Of a stretch of DNA of 64,000 nucleotides, positions 46,251 through 56,078 are shown one piece after another. A model generated the notes under the pieces. The model did no database searches, was not told the origin of the DNA, and was given only the letters and a program-made list of their open reading frames with translations. Origin of the DNA: Oceanobacillus luteolus (GTDB lineage: Bacteria > Bacillota > Bacilli > Bacillales > Amphibacillaceae); contig NZ_JAMBON010000011.1 in NCBI RefSeq assembly GCF_023715655.1, forward strand, positions 34,984 to 98,983. Reading direction: 5' to 3'. Positions within the stretch are counted from its first letter, which is position 1; each line of letters opens with the position of its first letter. Made by a program: the position numbers and the translations under genes.

Positions 46251-47639
46251 TTATCTATCCTCTAAGATCGTATCTTTTTTAAATCTAGAGCCTTTAAAGA
46301 AGTATTTAGAGATTAGCGGATATAAGATACCAGCGGAAACAAATCCGATGATCCAAGCTAAATCTACAAAGAGGAAGGCGAGTCCTGCAGAAATAAGCAT
46401 GGCAAGGATAGCTGCCATATTTGTTCCTGAGAAATTACCATCTTTCTTATACAATTCTTCTACATCAATTTTTTGCTTTCTTAAGATGTAGTACTCCACA
46501 ATCAAGATAGCTACCATTGGCCCTAAGAAAGCTGAGTAGATTAATACAAATAAATCTAACCCTTTAGCGTTATCATCTTGAACGAGCAACCATGGGAATG
46601 AAACCATAGCAAGTAGACCAGTGATTGTCACTGCAATCTTGTAGTTTAATTTTGTAAATAACTGAATCACGTATGTTGGGGTAACAATATTTGCCACCAT
46701 ATTTACAGCAATAGCACCAAATACAATAAATGCTGAGATGAACAATTGCATATAAACATTATCAAATAATGCAGGAAGTCCTAATGCCGGGTTTGTATAT
46801 CCTGTTGCACTCGCAAGCATCGCTCCCACGGCAATAACAGAACCATATGAAATAACAATTGGGACAAAGTATAACATCGCTCGCTTCGTATCGCTATAGC
46901 CTGTTTTCAGTTCACGGGAATAGTCAGATGCACTTAAGAAAATCGCTGCATAGTTACCAAGGAATACCATTACCATACCGAAGAAAGGAACTCCCCATGA
47001 TCCACTTGTATTCACCCATGTGTCTACGACCGCTTCACGGTGATCTTTCATTAAAATTACGAATACGGTTATTACAATACCCATAAGTACAACTGAAGCA
47101 ACTGTTTCTACCCACTTAATACTCTCAAATCCTTTCATTGATAGAAGAATTTGAATGACTAATAAGATAATAAATGCTACTACTACATTATCTATTGCAC
47201 CATTGGATAAGATTCTAAATACTTCATTTAACGCAGTACCACCTATCCAACTTTGGATCCCATACCAAATAACTGCTGGTACCGCACGCAGAAGAGAAGA
47301 AATTAACGAACCTTTTTCTCCAAAGGACATTTTTAAATGCGTCACATACGGAATACCCGTACGATACCCAACACGATCATTTAATGCAAACAATGTTGAA
47401 ATGATACCAATTGCAAGTAAAGCTGCTGCCAATGTTTGCCAAATGTTAAGCAACGCTGCACCGGCAACAATAACACTCGCTCCAAGTGTCATGTTCCCCA
47501 TATTCACTCCATCTCCAACCCATAGAGACATGTAACCAAAAGCCCCAAGCTTTCTATCCTTCTCTCCTAATGGTCGAAGCGAGTCTGTTTGTGCCGCTGC
47601 GTCTACTTGTGATGTCTGATTATTTATGTTATCGCCCAT
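46251..47639 (-). CDS. NCS1-family permease, probable allantoin importer
   Basis: This protein of about 462 residues has 12 membrane segments and the NCS1 pattern: LGAFGYMSLWVGDGVNMGNM in helix 1, VPAVIWYGIQSWIGGTALN in helix 3 and VEYYILRKQKIDVEELY near the end. NCS1 carriers import nucleobases, hydantoins or allantoin with Na+ or H+; position at the end of the allantoin gene cluster indicates allantoin. It is not a close PucI copy. The ATG at 47639 (GGAG upstream) is preferred to the one at 47678, which has no ribosome site. Confidence 0.82.
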   Translation of the reverse strand: MGDNINNQTSQVDAAAQTDSLRPLGEKDRKLGAFGYMSLWVGDGVNMGNMTLGASVIVAGAALLNIWQTLAAALLAIGIISTLFALNDRVGYRTGIPYVTHLKMSFGEKGSLISSLLRAVPAVIWYGIQSWIGGTALNEVFRILSNGAIDNVVVAFIILLVIQILLSMKGFESIKWVETVASVVLMGIVITVFVILMKDHREAVVDTWVNTSGSWGVPFFGMVMVFLGNYAAIFLSASDYSRELKTGYSDTKRAMLYFVPIVISYGSVIAVGAMLASATGYTNPALGLPALFDNVYMQLFISAFIVFGAIAVNMVANIVTPTYVIQLFTKLNYKIAVTITGLLAMVSFPWLLVQDDNAKGLDLFVLIYSAFLGPMVAILIVEYYILRKQKIDVEELYKKDGNFSGTNMAAILAMLISAGLAFLFVDLAWIIGFVSAGILYPLISKYFFKGSRFKKDTILEDR

Positions 47640-47874
47640 TTTTTTCAACTCCTGATTATTCCATAGTCTTCTCTCCATCGTAAAGGTTTAATTAATGCAA
47701 TGTCTTAATTGGTTTATAATACCTATCAAAAAATTAAGTTCAACATGATGATATTGTTCCTCATTAATATAAGTCATATACCTTTTTTCAGTTGAGAGAA
47801 TAACTACTTTGATTTTTTGAGGGAAGAGGGATACCTCTTCCCAACTTTACTGTCATATCTTTGCATAAGGCTTA

Positions 47875-49233
47875 TTATTTGTTGGTCATTAATCTACCTA
47901 TTGGTTCACCAACGATACCATTTTCCAAGTCGAACACGACATTACCACGTACAATGGTTTTCGTTACACGGCAATTGATTGTTCGACCTTCGTAAGCACT
48001 ATGTTTATTTTTATAATAAAGCTCTTCTCGTTTTACTGTATAGGATTGGTTCGGATCTACGAAGATGATGTCTGCATCTTTAGTTACAGCAATTTCACCT
48101 TTGTTCTTCAAATTAAAGCGCTTTGCAGGTGTAGTTGCAATCAATTCCACAAAACGTTCAATCGGTAAACCACGTTGTTTTACAGCAAGATCAAACATTA
48201 AATCCACGTTATTTTGGGCACCACTGATGCCTCCCCACGCTTCAAAGAGGTTATCCGCATCTGTTTTAAGATCTTCTGTACACGGTGAGTGGTCAGAGGT
48301 TAACCAGTCAATATTGCCATTCAGCAATTCATCCCATAGTTTGTCATGTTCCTCTTTTTTCCTGATTGGCGGCTGACATTTTGCATATGCACCAATTTCC
48401 TCCACGTCCTCCGCAGACATTGCAAAGTAATGAGGACAAGACTCAACCGTTACATCTACGCCCTCTTTTCGGGCTTTTAGAATAGCACGCACCGCTTCCT
48501 GAGTACTGATATGAACGATATGAAGTTTGCAACCAGTTTCCTTAGCTAAGAGTAATGCTTTTTGAACCGCCTCGACTTCAGTGAAAACTGGTCTAGCGTC
48601 TGCATAATCCAAAGCAGAAACTTTCCCTTCACGGATAAATTCCTTTTCAAGCTCTGTCGTGATGACAGGGTTTTCTGCATGCAGACAAAGAATTTGATCC
48701 AACTCAGCCAGCTTCTTCATCCCTTTATATAGAGTGAAATCATCTACATTCTCGAAGTCATCCGGAATGTCGCTGCTTACATTGGAAAGAAATGCTTTAA
48801 ATGCAGGGACACCAGCATGGTGCAAGTCTTCTAGATCATCAAGGTTGCCTGGAACTAGTCCACCATAAAAAGCATAGTCAACATAGTTCTGAGTTTTGGC
48901 AGCTTCCAACTTTAAGTCTAATGCTTTTTTATTAGTTGTAGCAGGAAGGGCGTTTAATGGCATTTCAACATAACTTGTTGTTCCACCTGCAGCCAATGCT
49001 TTTGATCCAGTTTCGAAACCTTCCCATTCTGTTCTTCCTGGTTCACTAATATGCACATGCGTGTCCACCATACCAGGTAGTACATATTGTCCTGCAGCAT
49101 CGATAACTTCTTTAGATTCTTCAGTTATTTTCTCTGCAATGATAGAAATCTTTCCATCTTTTATACCAATTTCTACACGCTTGTGTCCGTTACTTAACAC
49201 GACTTCACCATTTTTTATGATCAAATCCAACAT
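47875..49233 (-). CDS. allB: Allantoinase, copy 1
   Basis: This 452-residue cyclic amidohydrolase opens allantoin to allantoate. Metal-binding motifs are [17 protein letters not shown], then FKAFLSN with the lysine normally carboxylated, [14 protein letters not shown] and WLTSDHSPC. The ATG at 49233 has AAGGAGG upstream; the frame is open to 49341 without a ribosome site. A second allantoinase gene lies at 56-57 kb, clearly diverged. A dyad without T tail follows the stop (47821-47842). Confidence 0.9.
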   Translation of the reverse strand: MLDLIIKNGEVVLSNGHKRVEIGIKDGKISIIAEKITEESKEVIDAAGQYVLPGMVDTHVHISEPGRTEWEGFETGSKALAAGGTTSYVEMPLNALPATTNKKALDLKLEAAKTQNYVDYAFYGGLVPGNLDDLEDLHHAGVPAFKAFLSNVSSDIPDDFENVDDFTLYKGMKKLAELDQILCLHAENPVITTELEKEFIREGKVSALDYADARPVFTEVEAVQKALLLAKETGCKLHIVHISTQEAVRAILKARKEGVDVTVESCPHYFAMSAEDVEEIGAYAKCQPPIRKKEEHDKLWDELLNGNIDWLTSDHSPCTEDLKTDADNLFEAWGGISGAQNNVDLMFDLAVKQRGLPIERFVELIATTPAKRFNLKNKGEIAVTKDADIIFVDPNQSYTVKREELYYKNKHSAYEGRTINCRVTKTIVRGNVVFDLENGIVGEPIGRLMTNK

Positions 49234-49547
49234 TGATTGTGATTCCTCCTTAATCAATAGGTTATATTGGAGTATACTCAAATTGAAATAAGACTTTTTT
49301 ATCTTGTTCATATGAATAAACTTCGAAGTATACGGTTTCAAGAGTCAAAGTTCATTATAATTGCTTAACATGCTAATGTCTTTATCCATATTGGATAGTT
49401 TCAAAAAAGTAAATCCCAATCATTTTCTAATTTACGGATATAGTCCTTTATGATTAACGTTTATCCAAAACTATCTTGGAAATTATCCCCTTCACTTTCC
49501 CCTCTAAACCAGATCATTATTTAGTATGGGCAATCATAAACAGAAAA
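49234..49547. other. Intergenic region upstream of allantoinase copy 1
   Basis: This AT-rich stretch has no credible gene. It contains a perfect 10-bp palindrome GAGTATACTC (49270-49279) and a possible promoter toward allB (TTTCAA, 16 nt, TATAAC). A TTTATCCAAA motif at 49460-49469 is shared with the promoter region of allantoinase copy 2. Confidence 0.35.
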
Positions 49548-49590
49548 AAACATCCCAATCTATAGAAAAAGACTATAAGTTAGGATGTTT
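49548..49590 (-). terminator. Terminator of allD copy 1
   Basis: AAACATCC (49548-49555) pairs with GGATGTTT (49583-49590) around an inner dyad, and a long T run follows on the minus strand. Confidence 0.75.
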
Positions 49591-49598
49591 AGATAAAC

Positions 49599-50648
49599 CT
49601 ATTTGGCAAAAGGATCTTTATTGTCATACTGATTATTATGAACTACATCTGACACAAGATATTCATAGATTTCATCTACAATCTCAATACCATCTTCATA
49701 CGCTTTTTTCGCTCTTTCTTCACTGCGCTGACCTGGATAGGATACACGGTCGTAACCTTCTTTAGGTTTCACTTGATTCAGTTCTTCCATTGAAGTAGTG
49801 ATTTTCTCCTTGAACAAATCTGCAGAAGTGAAAAATGCTGGATTGATGACAATATGCAATTGACCAAGTTTACGGTATTCCGTTAAATCTTCATACATGG
49901 AAGTGACATGCTTTCCATGTGGTAAACCTAATAATACACCAGAAAGGATATCAACCATCATCATTAAGCCATATCCTTTTGGACCAGCGATTGGTAATAA
50001 TGCTTTTACTTTAAATGGATCTGTCGTTGATTCTCCATTTTCATCCACTGCCCAAGAATCAGGAATAGGTTCATTTTTTGAACGATGATGAAGAATTTTT
50101 CCCCAAGCTTGTACCGTAGTGGCCATATCAAAGATAATTTTCTCCCCATTACTGCTAGGTGCAGCAAATGCAATCGGGTTCGTTCCGTAATAAGGTTCAG
50201 CCCCACCGAAAGGAACGACCATCGGATCCGACTGGCATACCGAAATACCAATCAATCCTTCATCAGCAGCTTGCTCAACGAAGTAAGAGAGTGCCCCGCT
50301 ATGGCTTATATTCCGCACACCTACTACTGCTATACCATTTTCTTTCGCAATAGCGATTGCTTCTTCCATTGCTTTTTTCGCCATGAAATGCCCGACTCCA
50401 TTATCACCTTCGAAGATAGCAGCGGCTGGGCCATTTTTTTCAAATTGAATTTCAGGGTCGGTATTGATTCCGCCTTTAGCAATTCGTTCCGCATAATACT
50501 CGACACGCATTGCTCCATGTGAATGATAGCCTCTTGCATCAGCGTGGACAAGCACATCTGCTACAACTTGTGCATGTTCTTCTTTGAGTCCCGCTTTCAT
50601 TAATTTGTTAACAATTAACGTTTCTAATTCTTTAGCTGTTACTTTCAA
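49599..50648 (-). CDS. allD: Ureidoglycolate dehydrogenase, copy 1
   Basis: This 349-residue enzyme of the LDH2/malate-dehydrogenase-2 family oxidises ureidoglycolate to oxalurate with NAD+. Family features are HADARGYHSHGAMRVEYYAERI near the N terminus, NISHSGALSYFVEQA, PYYGTNPIAFAAPS and GPKGYGLMMMVDILSG. It is highly similar along its whole length to the next gene upstream, with the same number of residues, a tandem duplicate. Each copy has its own terminator. Confidence 0.9.
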   Translation of the reverse strand: MKVTAKELETLIVNKLMKAGLKEEHAQVVADVLVHADARGYHSHGAMRVEYYAERIAKGGINTDPEIQFEKNGPAAAIFEGDNGVGHFMAKKAMEEAIAIAKENGIAVVGVRNISHSGALSYFVEQAADEGLIGISVCQSDPMVVPFGGAEPYYGTNPIAFAAPSSNGEKIIFDMATTVQAWGKILHHRSKNEPIPDSWAVDENGESTTDPFKVKALLPIAGPKGYGLMMMVDILSGVLLGLPHGKHVTSMYEDLTEYRKLGQLHIVINPAFFTSADLFKEKITTSMEELNQVKPKEGYDRVSYPGQRSEERAKKAYEDGIEIVDEIYEYLVSDVVHNNQYDNKDPFAK

Positions 50649-50681
50649 GTCGCAAACTCAACCCCTTCTTAATTATGTATA

Positions 50682-50720
50682 AAATGGGACGACTACTTTT
50701 CTTAAAGTATCGTCCCATTT
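50682..50720 (-). terminator. Terminator of allD copy 2
   Basis: An 11-bp stem (50682-50692 with 50710-50720), extended by inner pairs, lies 10 nt past the stop of the second copy. It separates the two allD transcripts at least partly. Confidence 0.75.
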
Positions 50721-50729
50721 GTACTAAAT

Positions 50730-51779
50730 TTATTTCGCAAATGGATCTTTGTTATCGTAATTGTTATTGTGGATTACATCAGATTCAAGGTACTCGTAGA
50801 TGTCATCGACAATTTCGATACCATCTTTTTCGTAAGCCTTGGAGCGCAGAATCTCTGGCTCACCCGGATACATTACGCGATCGAAACCTTTTGCGGGTTT
50901 AATTTCATGTAATTCTTCAATCGTTTGAGTTACTTTATCGAGGAATACTTGCTTATCTCCAAAGAATTCCGGGTTGATTACGATATGAAGCTGACCTAAT
51001 TTCCGGTACGCTGTAAGATCTTCATACATGGATGAAACATGTTTACCGAATGGTAGGCCTAGCAGAATTCCTGATAGTACATCAACCATCATCATCAAAC
51101 CGTAGCCTTTTGGACCAGCAATCGGCACTAGGGCTTTAACTTTGAATGGATCTGTTGTCGGCTCACCATTTTCATCAACCGCCCATGTATCTGGAATCGA
51201 TTCATTTTTCGAACGAGCATGCAACACTTTACCCCAAGCTTGGACGGTAGTCGCCATATCGATAATGATATTGTCCCCGCTGCTGCTAGGAGCTGCAAAT
51301 GCGATCGGGTTCGTTCCGTAATAAGGCTCCGCTCCACCGAAAGGAACAACCATAGGGTCAGACTGGCACATGGATAGAGCAACCATTTGCTCATTCGCCG
51401 CTTGCTGAACAAAGTAAGATAGAGCACCACTGTGACTCATATTCTTAACACCTACAACAGCTACACCGACTTCTTTAGCCATTTTAATTGCTTCTTCCAT
51501 TGCTTTCTTAGCCATGTAGTGTCCAACACCACCGTCCGCTTCAAAGACACCTGAAGCAGGTCCGGTTTTTTCAAACTTGATGTTCGGGTTCGGATTGATT
51601 CCACCCTTAGCGATCCGTTCTGCATAATATTCTACACGCATAGCTCCATGAGAATGAATTCCTCGTAGGTCAGCATGCGTTAATACATCCGCCACTACTT
51701 CCGCATGTTCCTCATTGAGACCCGCACGGTTGATTTTATTTTTGATCAACTCTTTTAATTTAACTTTATCTACTCTCAT
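50730..51779 (-). CDS. allD: Ureidoglycolate dehydrogenase, copy 2
   Basis: This 349-residue paralogue of the neighbouring gene has the same core: HADLRGIHSHGAMRVEYYAERI, NMSHSGALSYFVQQA, PYYGTNPIAFAAPSS and GPKGYGLMMMVDVLSG. Differences cluster at the N terminus and in the region before PYYGTN (EQMVALSMC here, EGLIGISVC in copy 1). It follows allE by 30 nt, so it probably belongs to the allC-allE-allD unit. Which copy is the main ureidoglycolate enzyme cannot be told. Confidence 0.9.
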   Translation of the reverse strand: MRVDKVKLKELIKNKINRAGLNEEHAEVVADVLTHADLRGIHSHGAMRVEYYAERIAKGGINPNPNIKFEKTGPASGVFEADGGVGHYMAKKAMEEAIKMAKEVGVAVVGVKNMSHSGALSYFVQQAANEQMVALSMCQSDPMVVPFGGAEPYYGTNPIAFAAPSSSGDNIIIDMATTVQAWGKVLHARSKNESIPDTWAVDENGEPTTDPFKVKALVPIAGPKGYGLMMMVDVLSGILLGLPFGKHVSSMYEDLTAYRKLGQLHIVINPEFFGDKQVFLDKVTQTIEELHEIKPAKGFDRVMYPGEPEILRSKAYEKDGIEIVDDIYEYLESDVIHNNNYDNKDPFAK

Positions 51780-51809
51780 TGCTACACCTCTGCTTTTTAC
51801 TTTTATAAA

Positions 51810-52586
51810 TTAAAGGTCGGCGTCACGATTACAGTCTTTTGAATAAACGTAAGATAATTTATCTCTACCTACTGCATAGCAAGCCTGCTGTACGTATGGC
51901 CCCATAAAGATGTAATCACCTTTCTTAACAGGAACCCATTCGTTATCAAGGTTGTATACTCCTTCACCTGAAAGTAGGTAAGCCCCATGTTCTTGGACAT
52001 GTGTCTCAATAAATGGATGACCTGCGCCTGGATCAAAGGTTAAGATATGGAAGTTCATATCGAAAGCAAAGTCAGTTGGCAATAAATCTTTAATGCGCAT
52101 TTCTTTTGTGCCTTCATATTCAATTTCTTCAATATCATTTGCATTTCCTGTAACTAACCAAGGTTTACTTTGACCTTCAAGTTCTTTGTATTTTTGTTTA
52201 TATAAGAAGACTTTAGAATCCCCTTTATTTACGTTTTCAATGAACATTTTTGTACCAGGTGGGCAGTAGATATAGCCACCTTCAGTGAATGTATGTTCTT
52301 TATCTTCTGCTGTTACTTTTACTTCACCTTCAACTACATACAAGAAGCTTTCAACATCAGCATCGCCTGCGAAACCTCTTTCTTTATTATGGCCACCTTC
52401 ATACAAGGTAACGATGTAATCAACAAAGCTTGCTCCTAGTCTTGGTGAGCTCAAGATAGATACGTAACAATTTTCAAAACCAGGGACACTGTTATTCACT
52501 AGTCCTTCTGGTGCAATCAATGCGTAAAGTCCTTGTTTAATGATTGATCTTGATTCTAGTAATTTGTCTGGAAATCCGTTTTTCAT
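51810..52586 (-). CDS. allE: (S)-Ureidoglycine aminohydrolase (double cupin)
   Basis: This 258-residue manganese cupin releases ammonia from ureidoglycine to give (S)-ureidoglycolate. It has two cupin halves: FLYVVEGEVKVTAEDKEHTF with YCPPGTKMF in the first, and FIETHVQEHGAYLLSGEGVYNL with the metal-binding His, Glu and Gln in the second. The ATG at 52586 is preceded by AAGGAG. The frame is open to 52721, but that part overlaps allC and has no ribosome site. It lies 31 nt after allC. Confidence 0.92.
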   Translation of the reverse strand: MKNGFPDKLLESRSIIKQGLYALIAPEGLVNNSVPGFENCYVSILSSPRLGASFVDYIVTLYEGGHNKERGFAGDADVESFLYVVEGEVKVTAEDKEHTFTEGGYIYCPPGTKMFIENVNKGDSKVFLYKQKYKELEGQSKPWLVTGNANDIEEIEYEGTKEMRIKDLLPTDFAFDMNFHILTFDPGAGHPFIETHVQEHGAYLLSGEGVYNLDNEWVPVKKGDYIFMGPYVQQACYAVGRDKLSYVYSKDCNRDADL

Positions 52587-52617
52587 TAAAAATCGCTCCT
52601 TCATTAATTTGTAATAT

Positions 52618-53853
52618 CTATTCTTTGTAAGCCAATTCGTATAGAGCAGCAGCAAGTGCTTTTGCACCTTCAAGTAGATCTGCCGGTTCGGTATATTCTT
52701 TAGGGTTATGAGAGATACCATCTATACTAGGCACAAATAACATAGCTGTTGGATAGTAAGGTGCAAGTACTTGTGAGTCATGACCCGCACCGCTGTGCAT
52801 CATTTTATAATTTAAGCCATGTTCCTTACAGCTTTTTTCAATTAATGCAACAATGTTTTCGTCCATTGGAACAGGATCTTCGTCCATCCACATATCAATG
52901 GAGATTCCAATACCATCTTCTTCAGCGATACGGTTCATTGTTTTTTCTACATATTCGGTAAATGAAACTAGTGCTGCTTTATCCGTGTGACGTGTATCCA
53001 ATGTCAATAATACTTTTCCAGGTACAACGTTAACGACGTTCGGAGTAACTTCAATCTTTCCGAATGTACAAACTAAAGGATCGCCAATTCGCTTAGATTC
53101 AGCAATCACCTCAGCAATAATCTTGCTAGCTGTAAATACTGCATCTTTACGCAGACCCATTGGTGTTGTACCAGCGTGGTTTGCTTGTCCAGTCAACTCA
53201 ATGGTAAATCTTCTTTGTCCAACGATGCTGTGGACAACTCCGACTGATTTCTTCTCTTGTTCCAACACGTTTCCTTGCTCATTATGCATTTCTACAAATG
53301 CCTTGATATCTTTACGCGGGCCCTTTGATTCATCTCGGAAATCAAAGCCTGCTCCACGCATTGCTTCTTCAAAGGCAACTCCATCATCAAATGCTTTTAT
53401 ACCAAGAACTTCTTCCTTCTTGGCAGTTCCAACAATGTTTTTAGAGCCCCAGAATGCATATGGGAAGCGGCTGCCTTCTTCTTCTGCCATCGACACTACT
53501 TCTAAATTGCGAAGAGGTTGACCATACTTCTCTTTTAAATATTTAATTGCCAAGAAAGCTGTAACAATCCCTAACTGTCCATCATAATGACCAGCATTAG
53601 CTACTGTATCAACATGAGAACCTGATAGGATAGTTTCATCAGGATATTTGGACCCTTCTACCCTTCCAAATAGGTTTCCAATTTCATCAAATTCCGCAAT
53701 AAACCCTGCACTTTCCATTTCTTCTTTTAAATATTGTTGGGCATCAACCCAAGCTTCAGAATATAAAAAACGGGTAATCCCATCTTGAGGGTCTCCCCCA
53801 TATGAGCCGAGTTTATAAAGCATATCTACAATTACTTTTTCTGTAAGCTCCAA
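52618..53853 (-). CDS. allC: Allantoate amidohydrolase (M20 family)
   Basis: This 411-residue metal-dependent amidohydrolase turns allantoate into ureidoglycine, CO2 and ammonia. Motifs are SGSHVDTVANAGHYDGQLGIV (first metal ligands), MAEEEGSRFPYAFWGSKNI (catalytic Glu and ligand), VEMHNEQGNVLE, GQANHAGTTPMGLRKDA of the dimerisation domain, and MHSGAGHDSQVLAPYYPTAMLFVPS. It starts at TTG with GGAAG six bases upstream. It leads the allC-allE-allD unit. Confidence 0.92.
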   Translation of the reverse strand: MELTEKVIVDMLYKLGSYGGDPQDGITRFLYSEAWVDAQQYLKEEMESAGFIAEFDEIGNLFGRVEGSKYPDETILSGSHVDTVANAGHYDGQLGIVTAFLAIKYLKEKYGQPLRNLEVVSMAEEEGSRFPYAFWGSKNIVGTAKKEEVLGIKAFDDGVAFEEAMRGAGFDFRDESKGPRKDIKAFVEMHNEQGNVLEQEKKSVGVVHSIVGQRRFTIELTGQANHAGTTPMGLRKDAVFTASKIIAEVIAESKRIGDPLVCTFGKIEVTPNVVNVVPGKVLLTLDTRHTDKAALVSFTEYVEKTMNRIAEEDGIGISIDMWMDEDPVPMDENIVALIEKSCKEHGLNYKMMHSGAGHDSQVLAPYYPTAMLFVPSIDGISHNPKEYTEPADLLEGAKALAAALYELAYKE

Positions 53854-54027
53854 AGTAATCTTCCTTTCATTAAAGAGACTAAAAAGATTTCATCTTATTT
53901 AATTGTAATCCTTTCAAGTTCACCTTCCTATATACGTAATAGATAAATAAGATGCTCTTTTTTATCCATTAAAGCTAATCTGTTCTATATCATCTTGTCC
54001 TTCATTTATTATTTCCCATATATGAAA

Positions 54028-54054
54028 AAACCAACCACTATTTATGGTTGGTTT
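54028..54054 (-). terminator. Terminator of pucR
   Basis: A 10-bp perfect stem (54028-54037 with 54045-54054) is followed on the minus strand by a T run, about 30 nt past the pucR stop. Confidence 0.85.
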
Positions 54055-54084
54055 CAATCATTTAAAGTCCGTGAATGGTTAAAA

Positions 54085-55752
54085 TTATTCCTGTCTTTCG
54101 ATGACATCTATGATCCGCAGTCCAACTTGGACAGAAAGCATTTCTTCCGGATCATCATAATTCATGCCTGTAATTTCTTTTATACGTTCCAGTCGGTACG
54201 TCACCGTTTTATAATGCACAAAAAGTAGCTGAGCAGACTTTGCTATATTTTGTTGGCACTGTAAAAATATATTTAATGTCTCAAGTAACGCATCTTTATT
54301 AGACTTCTGGTATTCCAATAATCTCTGTAGGCTTGCTGGAATAAAGTCCTTCAGTTGATTAACATCGTCAAACTTATAAAGCAATCGGTAAATTCCTAAG
54401 TCATTGAAGGAGATAATAAAATCTTCTTGCTGTGAAGATTGGCCAATTGTCAACGTATCACGAGCTTCGTTATAACTCTTATAAAGATCCGTAATCGTTT
54501 CTGAGATGTTCCCGATACCAACCTGAACAGCATAATCTTTAATCGAAGCTTTGAACTTATCGCGGATATGTTTTACAGTTTGTTTAATTTTATTAATTTC
54601 CTTTTTATCGTTATCGCCTCTAGCACTCACTTTCCACAAGACAAGGATTTCGTCGACTCTGTCCCTTATAATCGCATTCGTCAAGTAGAAATCAATCGTA
54701 TTCTCCAAAAATTCATAATGCTTTTGGAGGATTTGATGCTTATCGGCAAACTTCTCTTTTGTTAGTTTAGACTGAAGTGGCTTAAGGTTAAAAATTACAA
54801 CCGCATATTTACCTTCAGTATCAAACTTTGTTATTGCAGCACGGTCATAAATACTGTTGACTGATTTTATTTTCCCTGAAACAAGATCATCAATCAGGTC
54901 ATTTTTAAATTTCTTCTCCACTTCTGAAATCGCCAACTGTTTAACAAGTTCCAGAGACAAAGCAGTCGCAGCATTTTCTATCGCAATAAAATCATATTCA
55001 TTTACTTCCTTATTGACGGCATGGACAACAAGGTTAATCTTTGTCTGGTTAACGGTAGTTATAGGGACAAGGATTTGTTCCAATTTCCTTTCATACAATT
55101 TTGGGAAAATTACCGTACGTCTATAAAAAGGAAACTTTGTATCGAACCCACTTTCCTTTTCGTCACTCTCGCTAAATTCATAGAACAGTTCTACATCTGA
55201 ATTCGTACTGGCTATTTTCTGAAAGGATTCATTATAAATTGTAACCGGATTACCGATCAGTTCGTCCAACGTCTTAATAATGACGTCACTTCCTACGTTT
55301 TGAAGCGAAAGCTCGGTAAATCTACTATGGATTTCTTTAAAATATTTTAGTTTCTCTGCTTCTTTATTGAACAACTGCCCCATGACTGGATAAGTAATCT
55401 CAGTAAACGGAATATCCTTAGGAATTTTAATGATGGGAATAGATCGTTTATGACAAATATCCAAGACAGCTTTCGGAATCTCTTCAAACACTTTCGGGAT
55501 TTTAACAATCAAAGCACTGATCTTTTTATCGGCAAGTTCACTCATCCAACAACGCATCTCTTTTTCCGTCATACTTTTTATCGGATAAAAACTAGTGACA
55601 ATCACTTCCCCTCCCCTAATCCATGAGGAGATGTCAGGAGAATCAACTACTGTAATTCCTGTAACTTTATAACTTAACTCTAATTTATCTCCTATATAGT
55701 CTGCATCTTTGAATGCTTCCAAGTTTAAGAGATCTTTTATTTGAAAGTCCAT
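54085..55752 (-). CDS. pucR: PucR-family purine-catabolism regulator
   Basis: This 555-residue regulator has an N-terminal PucR domain (KDLLNLEAFKDADYI...VTGITVVDSPDISSWIRGGEVIVTS), a middle GGDEF-like CdaR domain (about 290-430) and a C-terminal PucR-type helix-turn-helix (ALLETLNIFLQCQQNIAKSAQLLFVHYKTVTYRLERI). In Bacillus subtilis PucR activates ureide genes in response to allantoin-type compounds. The ATG at 55752 has AGAGGTG upstream. It sits in the middle of the ureide cluster, divergent from allantoinase copy 2. Confidence 0.88.
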   Translation of the reverse strand: MDFQIKDLLNLEAFKDADYIGDKLELSYKVTGITVVDSPDISSWIRGGEVIVTSFYPIKSMTEKEMRCWMSELADKKISALIVKIPKVFEEIPKAVLDICHKRSIPIIKIPKDIPFTEITYPVMGQLFNKEAEKLKYFKEIHSRFTELSLQNVGSDVIIKTLDELIGNPVTIYNESFQKIASTNSDVELFYEFSESDEKESGFDTKFPFYRRTVIFPKLYERKLEQILVPITTVNQTKINLVVHAVNKEVNEYDFIAIENAATALSLELVKQLAISEVEKKFKNDLIDDLVSGKIKSVNSIYDRAAITKFDTEGKYAVVIFNLKPLQSKLTKEKFADKHQILQKHYEFLENTIDFYLTNAIIRDRVDEILVLWKVSARGDNDKKEINKIKQTVKHIRDKFKASIKDYAVQVGIGNISETITDLYKSYNEARDTLTIGQSSQQEDFIISFNDLGIYRLLYKFDDVNQLKDFIPASLQRLLEYQKSNKDALLETLNIFLQCQQNIAKSAQLLFVHYKTVTYRLERIKEITGMNYDDPEEMLSVQVGLRIIDVIERQE

Positions 55753-55955
55753 GGATTTCACCTCTTCTCTACAAAGCAATCTACAAATCAATAAATCGAA
55801 CCAATGTCAGAATCGTTTATTTTAACCTTAATAGGGAATGAATAACTTTACTGATTCATTACGTTACATTATAACATTCTAAATTCAGAAGATGCACCTC
55901 TAAGCGGCTAAAATCAACAGGAAATAACTGTAAATATATAAAAATTTGTCAAAAC

Positions 55956-56006
55956 TTTATCCAAACGTACTAATGAATAAAGGACGAATAACTTCTACAA
56001 TATAAT
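55956..56006 (+). promoter_or_regulatory. Probable activator-dependent promoter of allantoinase copy 2
   Basis: A consensus -10 TATAAT (56001-56006) has no recognisable -35 box. TTTATCCAAA (55956-55965) lies about 50 nt upstream of the expected start point, a usual activator position; its complement TTTGGATAAA recalls the TTGGTTAA core of the PucR box. The remainder of the 326-bp pucR-allB gap shows nothing else. Confidence 0.35.
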
Positions 56007-56078
56007 TGGAGAGGATTATATATTACACTCAAGAACGAGTTATAGTAACTATACAGAAATCCCCTAGGAGGAGTAAAT

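Noticed and set aside
47821..47842. Terminator after allantoinase copy 1
   Set aside because: The 9-bp stem is perfect, but no T run follows on either strand, so it was not listed as a terminator.
49526..49765. 79-codon ORF on the plus strand
   Set aside because: It crosses the allD terminator and runs antisense to allD; no ribosome site or domain.
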